Assembly: GCF_014805625.2 (NCBI RefSeq)
Contig: NW_023998414.1
Span: forward strand, 12,812,064-12,876,063
DNA: 64,000 nt
Reading direction: 5' to 3'
Source: Glossina fuscipes
Taxonomy: Eukaryota > Arthropoda > Insecta > Diptera > Glossinidae
Program-made: the position numbers and the translations under genes
Notes under the pieces: generated by a model
The model's input: the letters and a program-made list of their open reading frames with translations, nothing else
Told to the model about the DNA's origin: nothing
Database searches by the model: none
Part shown: positions 39,121 to 53,339 of the stretch, in pieces
Numbering within the stretch: position 1 is the first letter of the stretch
Layout of the letters: each line of letters starts with the position of its first letter

Positions 39121-42100
39121 GACTACATCTATAAGATTACGAATACTGTGCACATGCTGTGTACTGTGTGAATGAAGTCAATAATCGTTAATATTTTATT
39201 TATCTGATCATGTTTCTGATTTTCATACTATCCCATTAAATGCCTTATTCCGAATGATTGGTGGTCAAACGTAGCTATTAATTAATTAGGTATATTAATA
39301 GAATAATTAATTAATTGATAATTAATTGATAATTAATTGATAAGCAAATATTAATTAATTATTATTTATTCACATATAAATATTTATAGTTTTAGAATTT
39401 GTTATCGTTATTCCCTTCTGATCTTACCGGGACACGATTAACCACATATCTGCCTTAGTTTCTTCTTTTCTTTTTGTTTTTGTACCGATCATCGAAGGAT
39501 ATATAGAAGCGTCTCCTGCCAAATCGATTAACTCCATAAAACCAGAAGTTGAGAAAAATGATAAAATATTATAAATAAATTATTTATTATTCAGCAGGCA
39601 AAACGATTTTGTCATTTAGTGGTGTTAATACTTATTATTAGAGAAATTCGTTTTGAATATATGTACAGTTAGGAGCTGAATGAAGTGCTTTGATATTAAA
39701 ATTTAATCGAATTCCAAAAATGGAGTTAGTCGATTTGGCAAGCGGAACATCCATATATATCGGGCATATACTAATTTTCTCAAAACGTTTACAACGGCCA
39801 GAAGGAAGCACCAGAGACCTCAAGAGGATCAGCATGAAATTCTGAATCGATTCGAATTCGAATGAAATCTATTTATAACTTATTGACAGGAACTTATATT
39901 TACAACGCCTTAATGCTCATTACTGATCTTCTTCGTTCGAATATTGGAATTCAATTCTATTGACTCGGCTGAACTTGTCTCCTGCAAGTATTCTTCTTAT
40001 ATAACATTTTGGAAGCAAATTACCAATACCGAACTCCACGGCGCCATTTTTATGTTAAAGCCTATTTTCCGCTTAATCTCCTGTCAATTCTTCTTAATCT
40101 TTTCGGCAATCGTCAGCTTCATGAGACAGGTAAAGCGTTATGAATGTGCATTTGGCTTTCCCTTTCCCAAAACTTGTAACAAAATGATAGTAAATTAATA
40201 TTAAAAAAAAAAAAAAAAAAATATTTTGCTTATAGTAAAAGAAATAAAATTATTATCTTTGAATTTTGCATTTTCCCCTTCTTTTTTTTTTTTTTGTTTG
40301 CTTAGATTCAAACTTTTGCTTTTTAGTAAAATTTTAAATTGTGGTTTCAAAAAAAAAAGAAAAACGAAAAAAATTTTATTTTTTAATTTTTTAATATCCT
40401 ATATATCCTATAACTTAAATTTCTGCTGCTTGTACACTTTCACTTTCGGGAAAACAAAACCTACACAACGCTAATCAAACACACGCAGAAACTCTCACAT
40501 CTGTAGATAATCCAGTCACTTTACCAGAACAAAGGCATAACTCAATCTTTGAAATTTTCGATGTGTTAGTTAAATTTCCTGAATTTTTTGGGAAGGTTGC
40601 CCCGATGCATAGTTTATACATGTTGGAACACAATCCCCTCAAAAAGCTATTATCCAGATAATATCAAGAAGAAATATATAGTAATAGCTCTTACTTAAAA
40701 GGTCAGAGTCTCGATGCTTGATTGGTATTTTTTCACGTTCACGTTGTACAAAATCTCCGGAATTCTATAAAAATGTTGCCCAATTATAACCTTCAAAACT
40801 GCACTGCAAATAAGCGGGTAAGTAGCTGACAATATTTGGAAGTTTCGAACCCACATTGAAGAATTTTCTCGATTATTAAGAAAACATTTTTCCACACATT
40901 GCCATTACAATAATCATGATTTGTGAAAATTTTAATAAACTCTTTCTTGCAACTAATTAAAGGAAGCATCATATTAATCAGCATAAGGTGAAACGAAATT
41001 TTATTACTTTCCGTAGTCGGACTTATATGTAATCATGCGATAGATCGCATTCTCGTTGTAAATCAAATTTTCTTTACAAATATCATAACAGTTTTCTTAG
41101 CAAGGCAGTGATGAAAATTATCTTAGTACTTGGGAAGATCTGGAGAGTTTTATAAAGCGAAATCGTATAAGGTATTTTCGACTTTGTCGACTTTGACCGA
41201 CTATAGCATTTTTACTTGTGTTAAAAAAAAAAAAAAAAATATTCTATAAAATTAAGTGAAAAATCATTAAAAATTTGCGCTTTTAACGGCATATTTTTTC
41301 ATCAACAGACCATCTACTATCACTGCACATTTACTAAGCTTTTGCCCCTTCGTATGCAAAAAATATTAATTCATTAATTAATTTGACACAGTAATAAGAG
41401 GACTTTTTTGAATAGGAAACAATCCAAGCAAATACTCCATGATCGCTTGGATTATATTCATTTTTTCATACGTTTAGAATACGTAGAAATAGGCTTCGAA
41501 GATAAATAAATTTTATATTTTGTGAATTTGTCTAATTAATGGAATCAATTGGGCAATCTGTCTGTCTATCTGGCTGAAACAAATTCGATCGCAAAAATGT
41601 TTTTTCGAAAATTTATTTTTAAATATGTTACGTTACTCTGACATCTTGCTGTGCGTGTGAGTATAAGAGTGTGTATGTGTATGTGTATGTGTGTACGTAT
41701 GTCTTCCAATAATAAATTATCTTCACTTGCATTTAAATACTTTGCTAAAAAGGTAAAAGTAACGCTAGGCTCAAAAATTTCGCATATAAGGCACTGTTAG
41801 AAGTAGTTCGCTACCGAGACGAATAGATGTACTTGCATATTTATACAATGCATATCTGTACGACCGCCTGCAAACAGATATATGCATGGATGATCCGACA
41901 TACAACTTCATTGTCTGCTTTGGGTAAAAATGTCGAACGAAAAACTTACCCCAAAGGCCACAGTGTTGGCATCACGCAGCATAATGCTTTCACCAAAAAA
42001 AACGACAATAGATTGTCGATCGTAATGGTATATACTTGGTTAAAAATAATTTATGCGAAATATGTTTGAATATGAGTGAAAAAAAGAAACAACTCCACAA

Positions 42101-42298
42101 ACTCTTAACTTGATCTACTAACACATGTTTGCATGTACTTTGATAATTGATATCTCTTGCTGAAAATGATAAAGTAATGCGAACTATCAATGTACACAAC
42201 GGTTAAATTCGACAACTTTGACCTTTCCCTACATAGAATAATAGCCTTTCATTTAATATTAATGAGTTATTCAGTGCATACAGATGGGAATCCTCATC
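38869..42298. other. spacer with (TA)n arrays and an AT-rich tandem repeat
   Basis: Contents are (TA)n at 38950-38968 and 39095-39120, three 11-bp tandem units at about 39312-39344, poly(A) at 40203-40220 and 41221-41239, and TG-rich DNA at 41669-41695. The exon candidate at 40052 lies here. No other gene was recognised. Confidence 0.5.
40052..40129 (+). CDS. weak candidate first exon with signal-peptide-like ORF
   Basis: An ATG at 40052 opens 26 codons that end exactly at a good donor (GACAG|GTAAAG, intron from 40130) in phase 0. The peptide starts MLKPIFRLISCQFFLIFSAI, a positively charged start followed by a hydrophobic core, as in a signal peptide. The surrounding 150 bases are less AT-rich than their neighbours and stay open in this frame from 39944. 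No acceptor or downstream exon was identified, no homolog is recognised, and short ORFs ending at a GTAAAG occur by chance, so this is only a candidate. Confidence 0.18.
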
Positions 42299-43022
42299 AT
42301 GGAACCCTCAAAAGTGCATTTTTGGCATTCTTTACTTTTGTTACTTCATTTGAACAAATCTGCTGCCGAAGAAGCTTACGGTGATGCTACTTCATCAGTG
42401 TCGATTTCAACGATTTAAAAATGGTAATTTCAAGGTCAAGGAAACGCCTAAACGATCAGAACAGCTCGAAGACAGTGACTTATTGGACATAAACCCAGCA
42501 CAAACTCTCAAAGAACTTTCGGACAACTTAGCAACTGAATTAACTGTTTCTAGACCTTTATCGATAGATCGATGGGAAAGAGCCAAAAGGCGGGAAAACA
42601 CTTACCACACAAATTACCTGAAAATGTAATTATGAAACGTTTCAACACCGCGGTTTGATTGCTTGCCCGGCAAAAAAATAAAAGTTGTCTTTATTGCCGA
42701 TTGCGACTGGTGATGAAGATTGGCTTGAGTACGACAATTCCGAAGGCAAAAATTCAAAGGATACTCCAGAAGAGTCATATCCATTGACACCAAAGCGGAA
42801 TATTCATGACCGTAAGGTTTTGCTATGCATATAGTTGGATCAGAAAAGTGTAGTGTATTACGCTTCTAAAAACGGTTGAAGCTGTTACTGCAGATATTTG
42901 CCAAACCAATATCGTTTATTTAACACAACATCGCCATATTGCCAGAGGGATAGGAGACATATAATTTACCAACTTTTCTCAATAAATATATTTTTCAAGT
43001 GAAAAAATGATCAGAATATATG
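42299..43022 (+). pseudogene. dead mariner relic (irritans-type) with internal deletion, copy 2
   Basis: An ATG at 42299 starts MEPSKVHFWHSLLLLLHLNK then SAAEEAYGD, which fits an irritans-type N-terminus. After a frame change, RFQRFKNGNFKVKETPKRSE, NPAQTLKELSDNLATELTVS and RW form the helix-turn-helix part (to about 42580). Then come blocks shared with the copy at 8500: CLPGKK, a PIATGDEDWLE-like D region, NSEGKNSK, IPLTPKRNIHD and VEAVTADI. At about 42899 the sequence jumps to TGCCAAACCAATATCGTTTA, matching the end of the other copy from 9050. About 226 bases present there (8824-9049), including the second and third catalytic Asp regions, are absent. The 3' tail matches 9160-9208. The copy is non-functional. 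Confidence 0.85.
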
Positions 43023-45300
<2,278 letters not shown>

Positions 45301-45960
45301 CATGTCCGCCTATCCATACGTGTGATGTCTGTTGTAAACCTCCTCTTGGCCGCAACAACAAACCCATCGGCTTCAGATTTGGCAACAAAAGTGTTATTGA
45401 AAATAGACCAACTCGGTCGACGGATACGTCCACAGTACCATGTTAACTGAGAACACCTCCGTTTTTGAAAAGGGATAAAAAATTGGTTTTTTGCTCATTA
45501 CTCATAAACCGTACCACACAAATCGACAAAAATTTGAACGCATATTCTATGGGCAATGCTGTAGCATATGTACAAACCACGAAAAAATTGACTATGCCTA
45601 TCCAATATTATCGCGTATAGCAAACCTTGACTTTTCATTATCTTCATAAGGCACAGAAACAAACTCCAAAAAGCCCATAAATTATACAAATTCTTAAGCA
45701 GTTTCAAATTTGGAATGCATCTAAACATGTCCGTCTGTTCGTCTTTTCAATTGTGTAGTATCTGCGAGAACAATTCTTCTGTTAGCGAGAATGAAGATAT
45801 CGCCTACGAAATTTCCAAAAGAATTTGGTAATGACTTGAACTTTTCAAGGGACGCATCTACAACGCCCACACAACTATGCAACGAAAACTTTTATTTCGA
45901 AAATAGAAATCAAAATCAGCCGCACTTACTCCGTATTATCGGTCATATAAATTGATTCCT
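45301..45960 (+). repeat. dispersed repeat family B, copy 1
   Basis: Blocks shared in order with 57245-57960 are ATGTCTGTTGTAAACC; TTGGCCGC then AACAAACC; TCAGATTTGGCAACAAAAGT; GACGGATACGTCCACAGTAC; AACACCTCCG; TTTTTTGCTCATTACTCATA then AACC; ATGCCTATCCAATATTATCG; TTTCAAATTTGGAATGCATC; GTGTAGTATCTGCGAGAAC; and an ACGCATCTACAACGCC segment. A 76-codon frame inside it is not a gene. It directly abuts the CT tract. Confidence 0.7.
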
Positions 45961-47489
45961 TACATCTTTTGTCCTTTTTAGGATAAACGTTGACGGGTAT
46001 AGAAGATTCGGTCATGGCCTGTTAATTTCTGTAAATGTCTTCTTCTTTATGCGTTTCTGTCCTTACAACATTTTGGAGGAAAATGCATTCTGCGCGTGAA
46101 ACGAGACCATGCTATGCTTTTATTTTATTTTTTTTTCCTTAAGAATTTTTTTAAAGAAGCAATAGAGTTTTGGAGGATTTCATCATAAGTCTAAACTAAT
46201 AGTTAAGCTAGCATCTAACCTTATATGCATGCATTTATTGTTATCTCAGTTATGAGTAGCCGGACAGCGTCGGCCAGCTACTAATGCTTTTAATTTTTAC
46301 GGTGCATAAGAGAAATTGGCATTTCCTTTTCATAATCATGTTTGTAATGTAATGTAATTGGATTGATTTTCACTTTAAGCTTCGCTGCGACAGTGATGGA
46401 AAATCAAAATAGCGTGGCTTTTTAATTGATTCTGCCAGTTGGAGTTTCCGCTCTTACCTCTAAACAGTGGTATTCTAATCTAGCAACGTTTAACACAAAT
46501 GCCTATGAGCACTTTTTGCACATTGCTTACTCAGCTTATGGCTGTTGGCCACACGTTTGTGATACGTAGCGCTCGTCATTCGAACATGAACCAAATGTTG
46601 CGCGACAACAAACAACACAATCTACCGCAAACGATTGAGAAAGTATTAAAACAAAACTGTGTGATCCGTACGATACCAGCTAATAAACGTAATTTGGCCA
46701 GTCTACCGGAAGTGATACATGTGCAATTTCTCGTTTGGCGGACTTACAATCTCTCACCCAACAACACCCAATGTCCCCATATATAGCTGTAATTACGCTC
46801 AAAGAGCATTATGGCTATTTGGGCAAAATAATGCGTCTATTTGGCGACGTTTGCATTTAGTAAACAAACGTACCTTTTCGCAACCGTTAACGATCTATGT
46901 GCATTACAAATTGTGTTTTTGGTAAGTGCGTTAAATGTGCAGATAGTAAAAGCCCGACAATTCATTTATATGAATATATGAATATATGCGTTGCAAATTC
47001 TCTCAATATAAACGAACTGAGCCTAGAAAAAGCCAGTTAGCTAGCAATGCACGAGTGTAAAACAAATTATAAGAGTACATATGTTTTATAAATGTTTGAG
47101 TTAGAAGCCACAGTAAGGACAATGATTTGGTTGCATGTGCTGCCTATATACGGTTGCTTTCATATGCGAATTGATTTGATACTAAAATTGCGCGATAACT
47201 GTCAACAGATTGAAATTTTTCTTTATAAAACGAACATTTTTTATTAAAAATCTGTTTGCGTACGGAAGAGGGAAATTTTCAATTAAAATTGATCTTATCG
47301 TTTATTACAATTTTGCTGTATTTTTCAAAATTTGTCGAAGAAATTTTCATACGCATAAAACGCATGAATTAATTTCTTTTGTTTTCGAATTTATTGTAAA
47401 ATTATTTAAGTTTTCTATCCGCTTGTTTTCATTTACAATTTCAATGAATTGTTATCAAAACTCTAGACAACATTTTTTTGCGAAATTGT

Positions 47490-47525
<36 letters not shown>

Positions 47526-47599
47526 TTGAGACGCTTACAACAATATTTGCAAATAAGATTACACTGCTATCTATTTCATTTTAGAATAAACTGTTATGA
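45961..47599. other. spacer; one GC-richer open patch
   Basis: The region 46499-46925 (+) has a 95-codon ATG frame (MPMSTFCTLLTQLMAVGHTF and on, ending near NTQCPHI) overlapped by a second open frame to 46925. The local base composition is less AT-biased than the flanks. I recognise no protein family. (TA)n lies at 47491-47522. The rest is ordinary AT-rich DNA. Confidence 0.35.
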
Positions 47600-47815
47600 T
47601 GAGAACACCAAATATAAGTCCATTACAATTTCTCTAATGATGGTGAAGCCAGCAAAAGCTGCCTACGGAGGAAACGGATCTCAACCCAAATTCCTAAAGG
47701 CAAAGAACAAAAATTGTTTTCGAACTCACTCTACTAAGTCAACATGACGCCTAGAGGAAGGTGACCATACAGCTGCGACCTATTCAAATACTTGGTCTTA
47801 CCAAGCTAATGAATA
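47600..47815 (+). repeat. paired repeat family C, copy 1
   Basis: GAGAACACCAAATATAAGTC, GGTGAAGCCAGCAAAAGCTG, GATCTCAACCCAAATTCCTA, AAGGTGACCATACAGC and TACCAAGCTAATGA occur in the same order, with substitutions, at 48447-48690. The function is unknown and it is non-coding as far as seen. Confidence 0.65.
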
Positions 47816-48446
47816 GCCTTCTTGTAACATATGAATCGTCAAAGTCCATTTAATAAAGCCAAGTCCACTCGTAGCTTTATTTAAAGATACGAAAACAAAG
47901 TTTTCGATCATCGATCGAAAATGAATTCCGCGTAGAGAAGGAAAGCTTCTTGGATGCTCTTCGATTTAATTTCATAAAATTTTCCGACCACCATGTATCC
48001 CAAGTTGACTATACCCGACTGAAAAAGAGAATGAGAATTTCACATCATAAGCATAGATTTCGATATGGCTCGCAACCGACAAGAGATGGGAGTAAACTAC
48101 TAAGCCGCCGCAAATATCCAAAAGTTTGGCAAACAATAGTATAAACAAATTTACTTCATTTTCCAAATCATAAGAAGATGTCAAGCAATTAATTCAGGTA
48201 CAACATAGACAAATCGTCTTTATTAAGGAGAGTTAATTTTGATAGAATTTAAAGAATCCGATACTGAAATTAAGTAATAAATATGATTTCGATTTTTTCA
48301 AAAGACTCTGAACGGACTGAAAAGTTTGTAATTATATTTACATTGATTAAGCTTAATGAATACAAAGTGTCTAGAGAAGCGATTAGGGACATTAAAGATT
48401 ATATCTCGCCAAGTAATGTGGGCGAATCGATGGTAAAATTTATCAA
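47816..48446. other. spacer between the two family C copies
   Basis: Short frames at 47950-48144 and 48283-48489 have no recognised motif. The second runs into copy 2 of the repeat. No gene was called. Confidence 0.4.
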
Positions 48447-48690
48447 CTTAATTAAGAACATCAAGTATAGATCTACGTATCTCAAGTGACGGTAAGGCTA
48501 GCAGAAGCAATCTATTTTCCTATGGAGGCAGAGAGAGACAAACGGGTCCCAACCCAAATTCCTAACAGCAAACAGCAAGAATTGCTTTTGAACGAATTCT
48601 ATTAAATCTACATAACATTTGTAGGAAAAGTGACCACACAACAGAAACATACTGAAGTATTGATCTGACTAAGCTCATGAGAGATATACA
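48447..48690 (+). repeat. paired repeat family C, copy 2
   Basis: AAGAACATCAAGTATAGATC, GGTAAGGCTAGCAGAAGCAA, GGTCCCAACCCAAATTCCTA, AAAGTGACCACACAAC and ACTAAGCTCATGA parallel copy 1. It has short insertions relative to copy 1, such as a purine-rich GGCAGAGAGAGACAAACG. Confidence 0.65.
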
Positions 48691-49039
48691 TAGAGATTCT
48701 TTTTTTTTTTTGGAGCTAGTTGGATGAATAAGAAATGAGGATTTTATATACTGAAGATATCTGAAGGTACAAATTTGGTGCTTGAGGTAATTAAATCTTT
48801 GCCTTCCTTTTCAAATATTTTATGAAAAGTTTATTTTTCCTATTTTTATATTGTTGCTACGCAGGGACAGTTGTGCAATGGATGCAGAAATAGCTAAGTT
48901 TTTGGACATTGTAACACAATAATATTAGAGTCCCAATATTTCCAGCAAAAAAAACGAGCGTAGTGTGTGAAAGATAACATTTAAGCTAAAATAACATTGG
49001 CTTTATTGATATTACATTGTATATTTGAGGAAATGAGAT
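48691..49039. other. short AT-rich spacer
   Basis: Poly(T) lies at 48700-48711. No coding or repeat structure was recognised. Confidence 0.5.
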
Positions 49040-49600
49040 TTAATATATTAAAAAGACCAAGCAATCTGCCATTATAATTAGGAGTACGATACGATTGAAT
49101 TCGATTTCGATGAAGTAATTCAGTGAAAAACACGAACAGCTCTATCTAATGGTAAACTACGGACCATGCAGCCTGAGTTATCACAATAACACTAAGTGAC
49201 TTTTGACAAATTAAAATCTCCTAACACTATGGTCATATCAGTAATTTTTAACGTTTCGGCCGCGTCACAAATAATAGCAGAATCTATCCTATAAGTCCGC
49301 ATAAAATTGCTTAATATCAATTTTTGCCCGAATGACAATAAATGCAATGTCGGTAGGCGTAGAAAACTTAAATGAGTAAGACGGAAACGCATACTAACAT
49401 AGCTATTAGAACATCACCACCAATGCGATCTAGTCGATCTTTTCTGAAAGCCTGGAAAAAATACTTAACAACTTCCGACCAATACAGATTAGGCTTCATA
49501 ATCAGGTTTCAGTAAAAGCTAGACTGGAAAATTCGTTGCTTCCTGAACTTAGCTATAAGCTAAAAACCTAGAAGAATACTTTGCCGTAGATATCGCAAAA
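49040..49600 (-). pseudogene. jockey-like LINE endonuclease fragment, dead
   Basis: On the minus strand, from about 49600 downward, FSSLAFTETxL (compare LTETWL) and FRKDRLDRIGGDVLIA (compare the F/YRxDRxxxxGGGVLIAV motif) belong to the endonuclease domain of jockey-like LINEs. In a second frame TDMTIVLGDFNLSKVT (49190-49240) is the family's VLGDFNLP motif. It is followed by SGCMVRSLPLDRAV and an NGRLLDL-like segment near 49060, both typical downstream endonuclease blocks. Stops and frame shifts make it non-functional, and no reverse transcriptase follows, so it is truncated on the 3' side. Confidence 0.8.
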
Positions 49601-50222
49601 ATAATTTTTCGCGTGTACGAGTAGCACGCTTTATTGGATCTGTGACAATGACCTCTAACGCAAGATGATTCTTTCTAAGCTTCCGTATACCAAACATGAC
49701 ACTCGTAGTCAAAATCAACAAAAAAAAAAAAAATCAAATATTTTTGGGAATTAAAACAATTACACCTTCCATTACTTATGACGCTAGTAAGTATTGTTGC
49801 TGCGGTTTAAAACGAAAGAGTTCATCGTTTACTTTATTTTCGATATATTAAAGGGAAAATTATCGATATTTTTGAGAGACAAAGCCAAACTTATTAGCAG
49901 TACATGTAATAAAATGACTTTATCTAAATTCGATTGGATTTCGATAGTTAGCGCTCAACACGAATATAATTCGAGCTTTTGCCCATTTATTATAATATAA
50001 TGATAAAATTTAAAGATGAAAATTGAAATAAAAAGAGGACGAAAATTTCTTTATGCATAATATTTCTTGTCATTGTGTTTAACCACTAGGGGTATGAACT
50101 TTTACTATTCAACATTATCATCAGTTAAATCGTGTTGGTTAAGTTATCGCAACGATTTTCTTAAATGTTATGTCATAAAACCAAACTTTTTTTTTTTGCG
50201 TCATAGTCTGTAATGCAAAAAC

Positions 50223-50260
<38 letters not shown>

Positions 50261-51779
50261 CAAACAGAAAAAAAAAAAAAAAAAAACATTTATTGAACTT
50301 TTAAAGAGTTTTTAGAAAATTGTGTAATATCTTCAAAGGAGAAAAATGTCAAAATGGAAAGGAAAAAAGAAAGAAAGGAAAATTTCTCATTTTGCTTCAA
50401 GATATATTTTCAATTTAATTTAGGGTACATTACATAATGTATACAAAGGAAAGGGAAATTTGAATGAGAGAATAAGTTTAAAGCTACAAAATAAATTTAT
50501 TTTCACTACATAATAAATTGTTATAAATTGAAAATAGTAATTGAAATATGAATAATTTATGATGCGCGATAAAGCTCTGATATCCGGAAAGGGGTGTGGG
50601 GTTATTTTGTCTATCATTTAGCGAAACACTAGGATAAACATAACAGTTTGATTTAATAATACGATTATATATATATATATATATATTTTTTTTTTTTTTG
50701 TTTTTTTTTGTTTTTATGTTTTCCCTCTTACTCTGTAACAATCGCACATCCGTATTTAAACATGCAAACTATGACTGAGCGAAAAATGGCAAAGCGAATG
50801 AAAGGGCTGTTGAAGGAATGTGTCGGAATCAAAGCTAACGGAAGTCACTTAGACAACAAGTCGTTCAATCGTTCTTTCAGCTACTCATTCATTTAACCGC
50901 CATCTGGCATTTAGTGGTTTCCACTGTAATTTTGATTACACCAGTTGACAATTTCTCTCCGGCTTTTCTTTTTTTTTTTTTTTTTATTTTTTTGGTTTTA
51001 TTTTTCCTATTTCTTGCGAAGAACGGTGTACGCCTGACAATGGCAGGCATAGAAACATTTCAATTAAGTGTATTGTCTGGAATTGTATACGTTGAGCTCT
51101 TGCCATTGCAAGTAATAAACAAAATTGTTTACTTGCTCTTGCTACAAATCCAAGAGCCGAACAGAAATTGCTACGAATTATCGTTACACGTATAGCACAT
51201 TTTTGTAAATGATTTATTATGCGAGATATTTGATTGACTAATGATATAAATATTACATATATATTAGACATTCGATTTAAAAGCGAATGTTAACCGAACT
51301 ATTATAAATTTTAATGACTTTGATAAACACCTAATTTAAGGTAAGTAAAGGTAAGTACATAGTGTTTAAAATTTATCAGTTATCACTTTTGCCCATCTTG
51401 AAGGCAATTAATAAATAAATTCTTCGAGGGGAGATAGCAAAACGCAACATGGCAGGATATAGTACATTATGAATTGCTCTCACGAAACGAGACTATTCCT
51501 GGACGATGCGATCAACAACAACTGATGTAATTGAGTCGACTAGCAAACGCACTATGCCTTAAATTTAAATAATCTTACTTTGCGACATCGGCGATAACGT
51601 TTGGACCCGTCAAGCTATCCCTTTTTCTCATTTTTCACACAATTAGCAAATAAATTCCGACTTCCGAAACAATCAAGCAAACACTAATTTTTCTGAATAA
51701 TAATTTTCCGTCTTCGAAATTTTCTGACTCTCCTGGTTTCAATTTATTATTACCTCAAACTCGTTTCCTGAAAAACATT
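49601..51779. other. spacer with long poly(A)/(T) and (TA)n
   Basis: Interrupted poly(A) lies at 50224-50286 (longest uninterrupted run 50224-50258), (TA)n at 50668-50686 followed by T-rich DNA to 50715, and poly(T) at 50968-50985. Frames at 50708-50896 and 50914-51271 show no known motif. Confidence 0.55.
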
Positions 51780-52010
51780 TAAAAGCACCTTTTTTATTAT
51801 ACCGATCGGTTCAGAATTGTTTTCAAAATTTTTAAGGTATTTTGATCAATTTTGATACACCGAAATTTGTTGGCTCAAAGACGAACGCTATTAAAAATGA
51901 TTCGGATTGAACCCACTTTTCAACCACTTCCCATATAACACCTTATTTTGAAAACTCGATATTTGAATAACTCTAGGGTTGTGTACGATATTTAACGGTG
52001 AATCGTGTCC
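51780..52010 (-). repeat. dispersed repeat family A, copy 6 (partial, reverse)
   Basis: GCACCTTTTTTATTATACCG then ATCGGTTCAGAATTG, AAGGTATTTTGATCAATTTT and GACGAACGCTATTAAAAATG match the reverse-oriented copy at 5625-5790. It lies about 100 bases before a forward copy of the same family. Confidence 0.6.
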
Positions 52011-52111
52011 CAGTACAATGTTTTCACCGTTTTTTAAATAGATTTCACCACTTCACAGGAACCCTCAACAATATCCAATGCAAATAAATCAAAATAACAA
52101 AGTAATAGATA

Positions 52112-53027
52112 AACTAGGCAGTAAGAACATTATGATCGTCCAAGGCCGACCATTGGATGCCCTACAACACATTGTCTACCACAATTCTTATTTTTATTAT
52201 AGAACACAAAAATGATATCTTATTTCTATTTGAAGACATATTTTTCACGTGCATATTTATGTGGAAGCGGGCCCAAAACGCAATATTACGTAGTACAAGT
52301 TTAAATTTTTAGATAAGGCAGGATCCAAAAATAGGCGTAGATGGTCTAAATATTGTAGAGCTCGTTTTCGCACGAAATTAATATTATGAGAAATGATATT
52401 ATGGTTCAATTTCCATCACCACATATTAAACTTAGACTTTTCTGCTCTGTATATAACAAATGTTTGTGAAATTCGTAATTAGGGTAGGATTCAAAAAATA
52501 GGCCGAGATGGTTCCAATGTGGTATATGTTAACTTATGATTAAGATATAATTTTCATCGTATGAACTTCAGTTTTCGTTACATGAGAGGGGGTTTAAAAA
52601 TTGTTCCAGCCTGTCCAGAGTTTTCGTATCAATTTAGACTGCCGAAATACTACTACTTAAGTATTTTTGCCGAGAAATTTTAAAAATTTAATTTTCCTCC
52701 CATATAACTACTTTTCAGAATAGGGCGTTATATGGGGAGACGTCGAAAAAGCGGCCCGAACCGAACCATTTTCAATAGCGTTCATCCACGTCACTGTACC
52801 GAATTTCATCAAAATATCTTAAAAATTGCGACCTGTTGCATGGACACAAATTTACATGGACAGACATTAGACGGACAGACGAACAGATAGACTGAAATCA
52901 ATTGAAATTATGATTCTGAATCAATCGGTTTAAAAAAAAAGTTGGTCTATCTTAAGCCCTTTTACGTGTTACGCACGATCGTACTACTTTAATATACCCT
53001 GTACCACAAGTAGTGTAGAGTATAATC
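52112..53027 (+). repeat. dispersed repeat family A, copy 7 (longest copy)
   Basis: It opens AACTAGGCAGTAAGAACATT then GTCCAAGGCCGACCATTGG. It carries GGTTCAATTTCCATCACCAC, AGACTGCCGAAATACTACTA, a GACATTAGACGGACAGACGA segment and TCTGAATCAATCGGTTTAAA. It ends TTAATATACCCTGTACCACA then AGTAGTGTAGAGTATA. Its ends are inverted relatives (left GCCCTACAACACATTGTCT; complement of the right end TATACTCTACACTACTTGTG). It has no coding potential. Confidence 0.8.
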
Positions 53028-53339
53028 ATACTCATTAAAAGTAGATAAAAACTATATACGAAATGTTAACGTTTCAACTGCTATGCCTAAACAGTAATAA
53101 CCAATACAGGTTTTCATATTCTGAATTTTATTGACCATGTTTAATGTTTGTACTTCGTCTTGCGTTGACATTTTTCATAAAACTTAAATTCTGGTTTTTA
53201 TACTCACTAGAGAAAATATTCATTTTGACACTTCACACACTTTATAAAGTATATTAGATTCTTGTTCAATATCAAATTCTGTATCGAATTTCTATTTGAA
53301 TTTGTTTATCTATTCGCGTGTCCGTCCTTTCGCTTGTTT

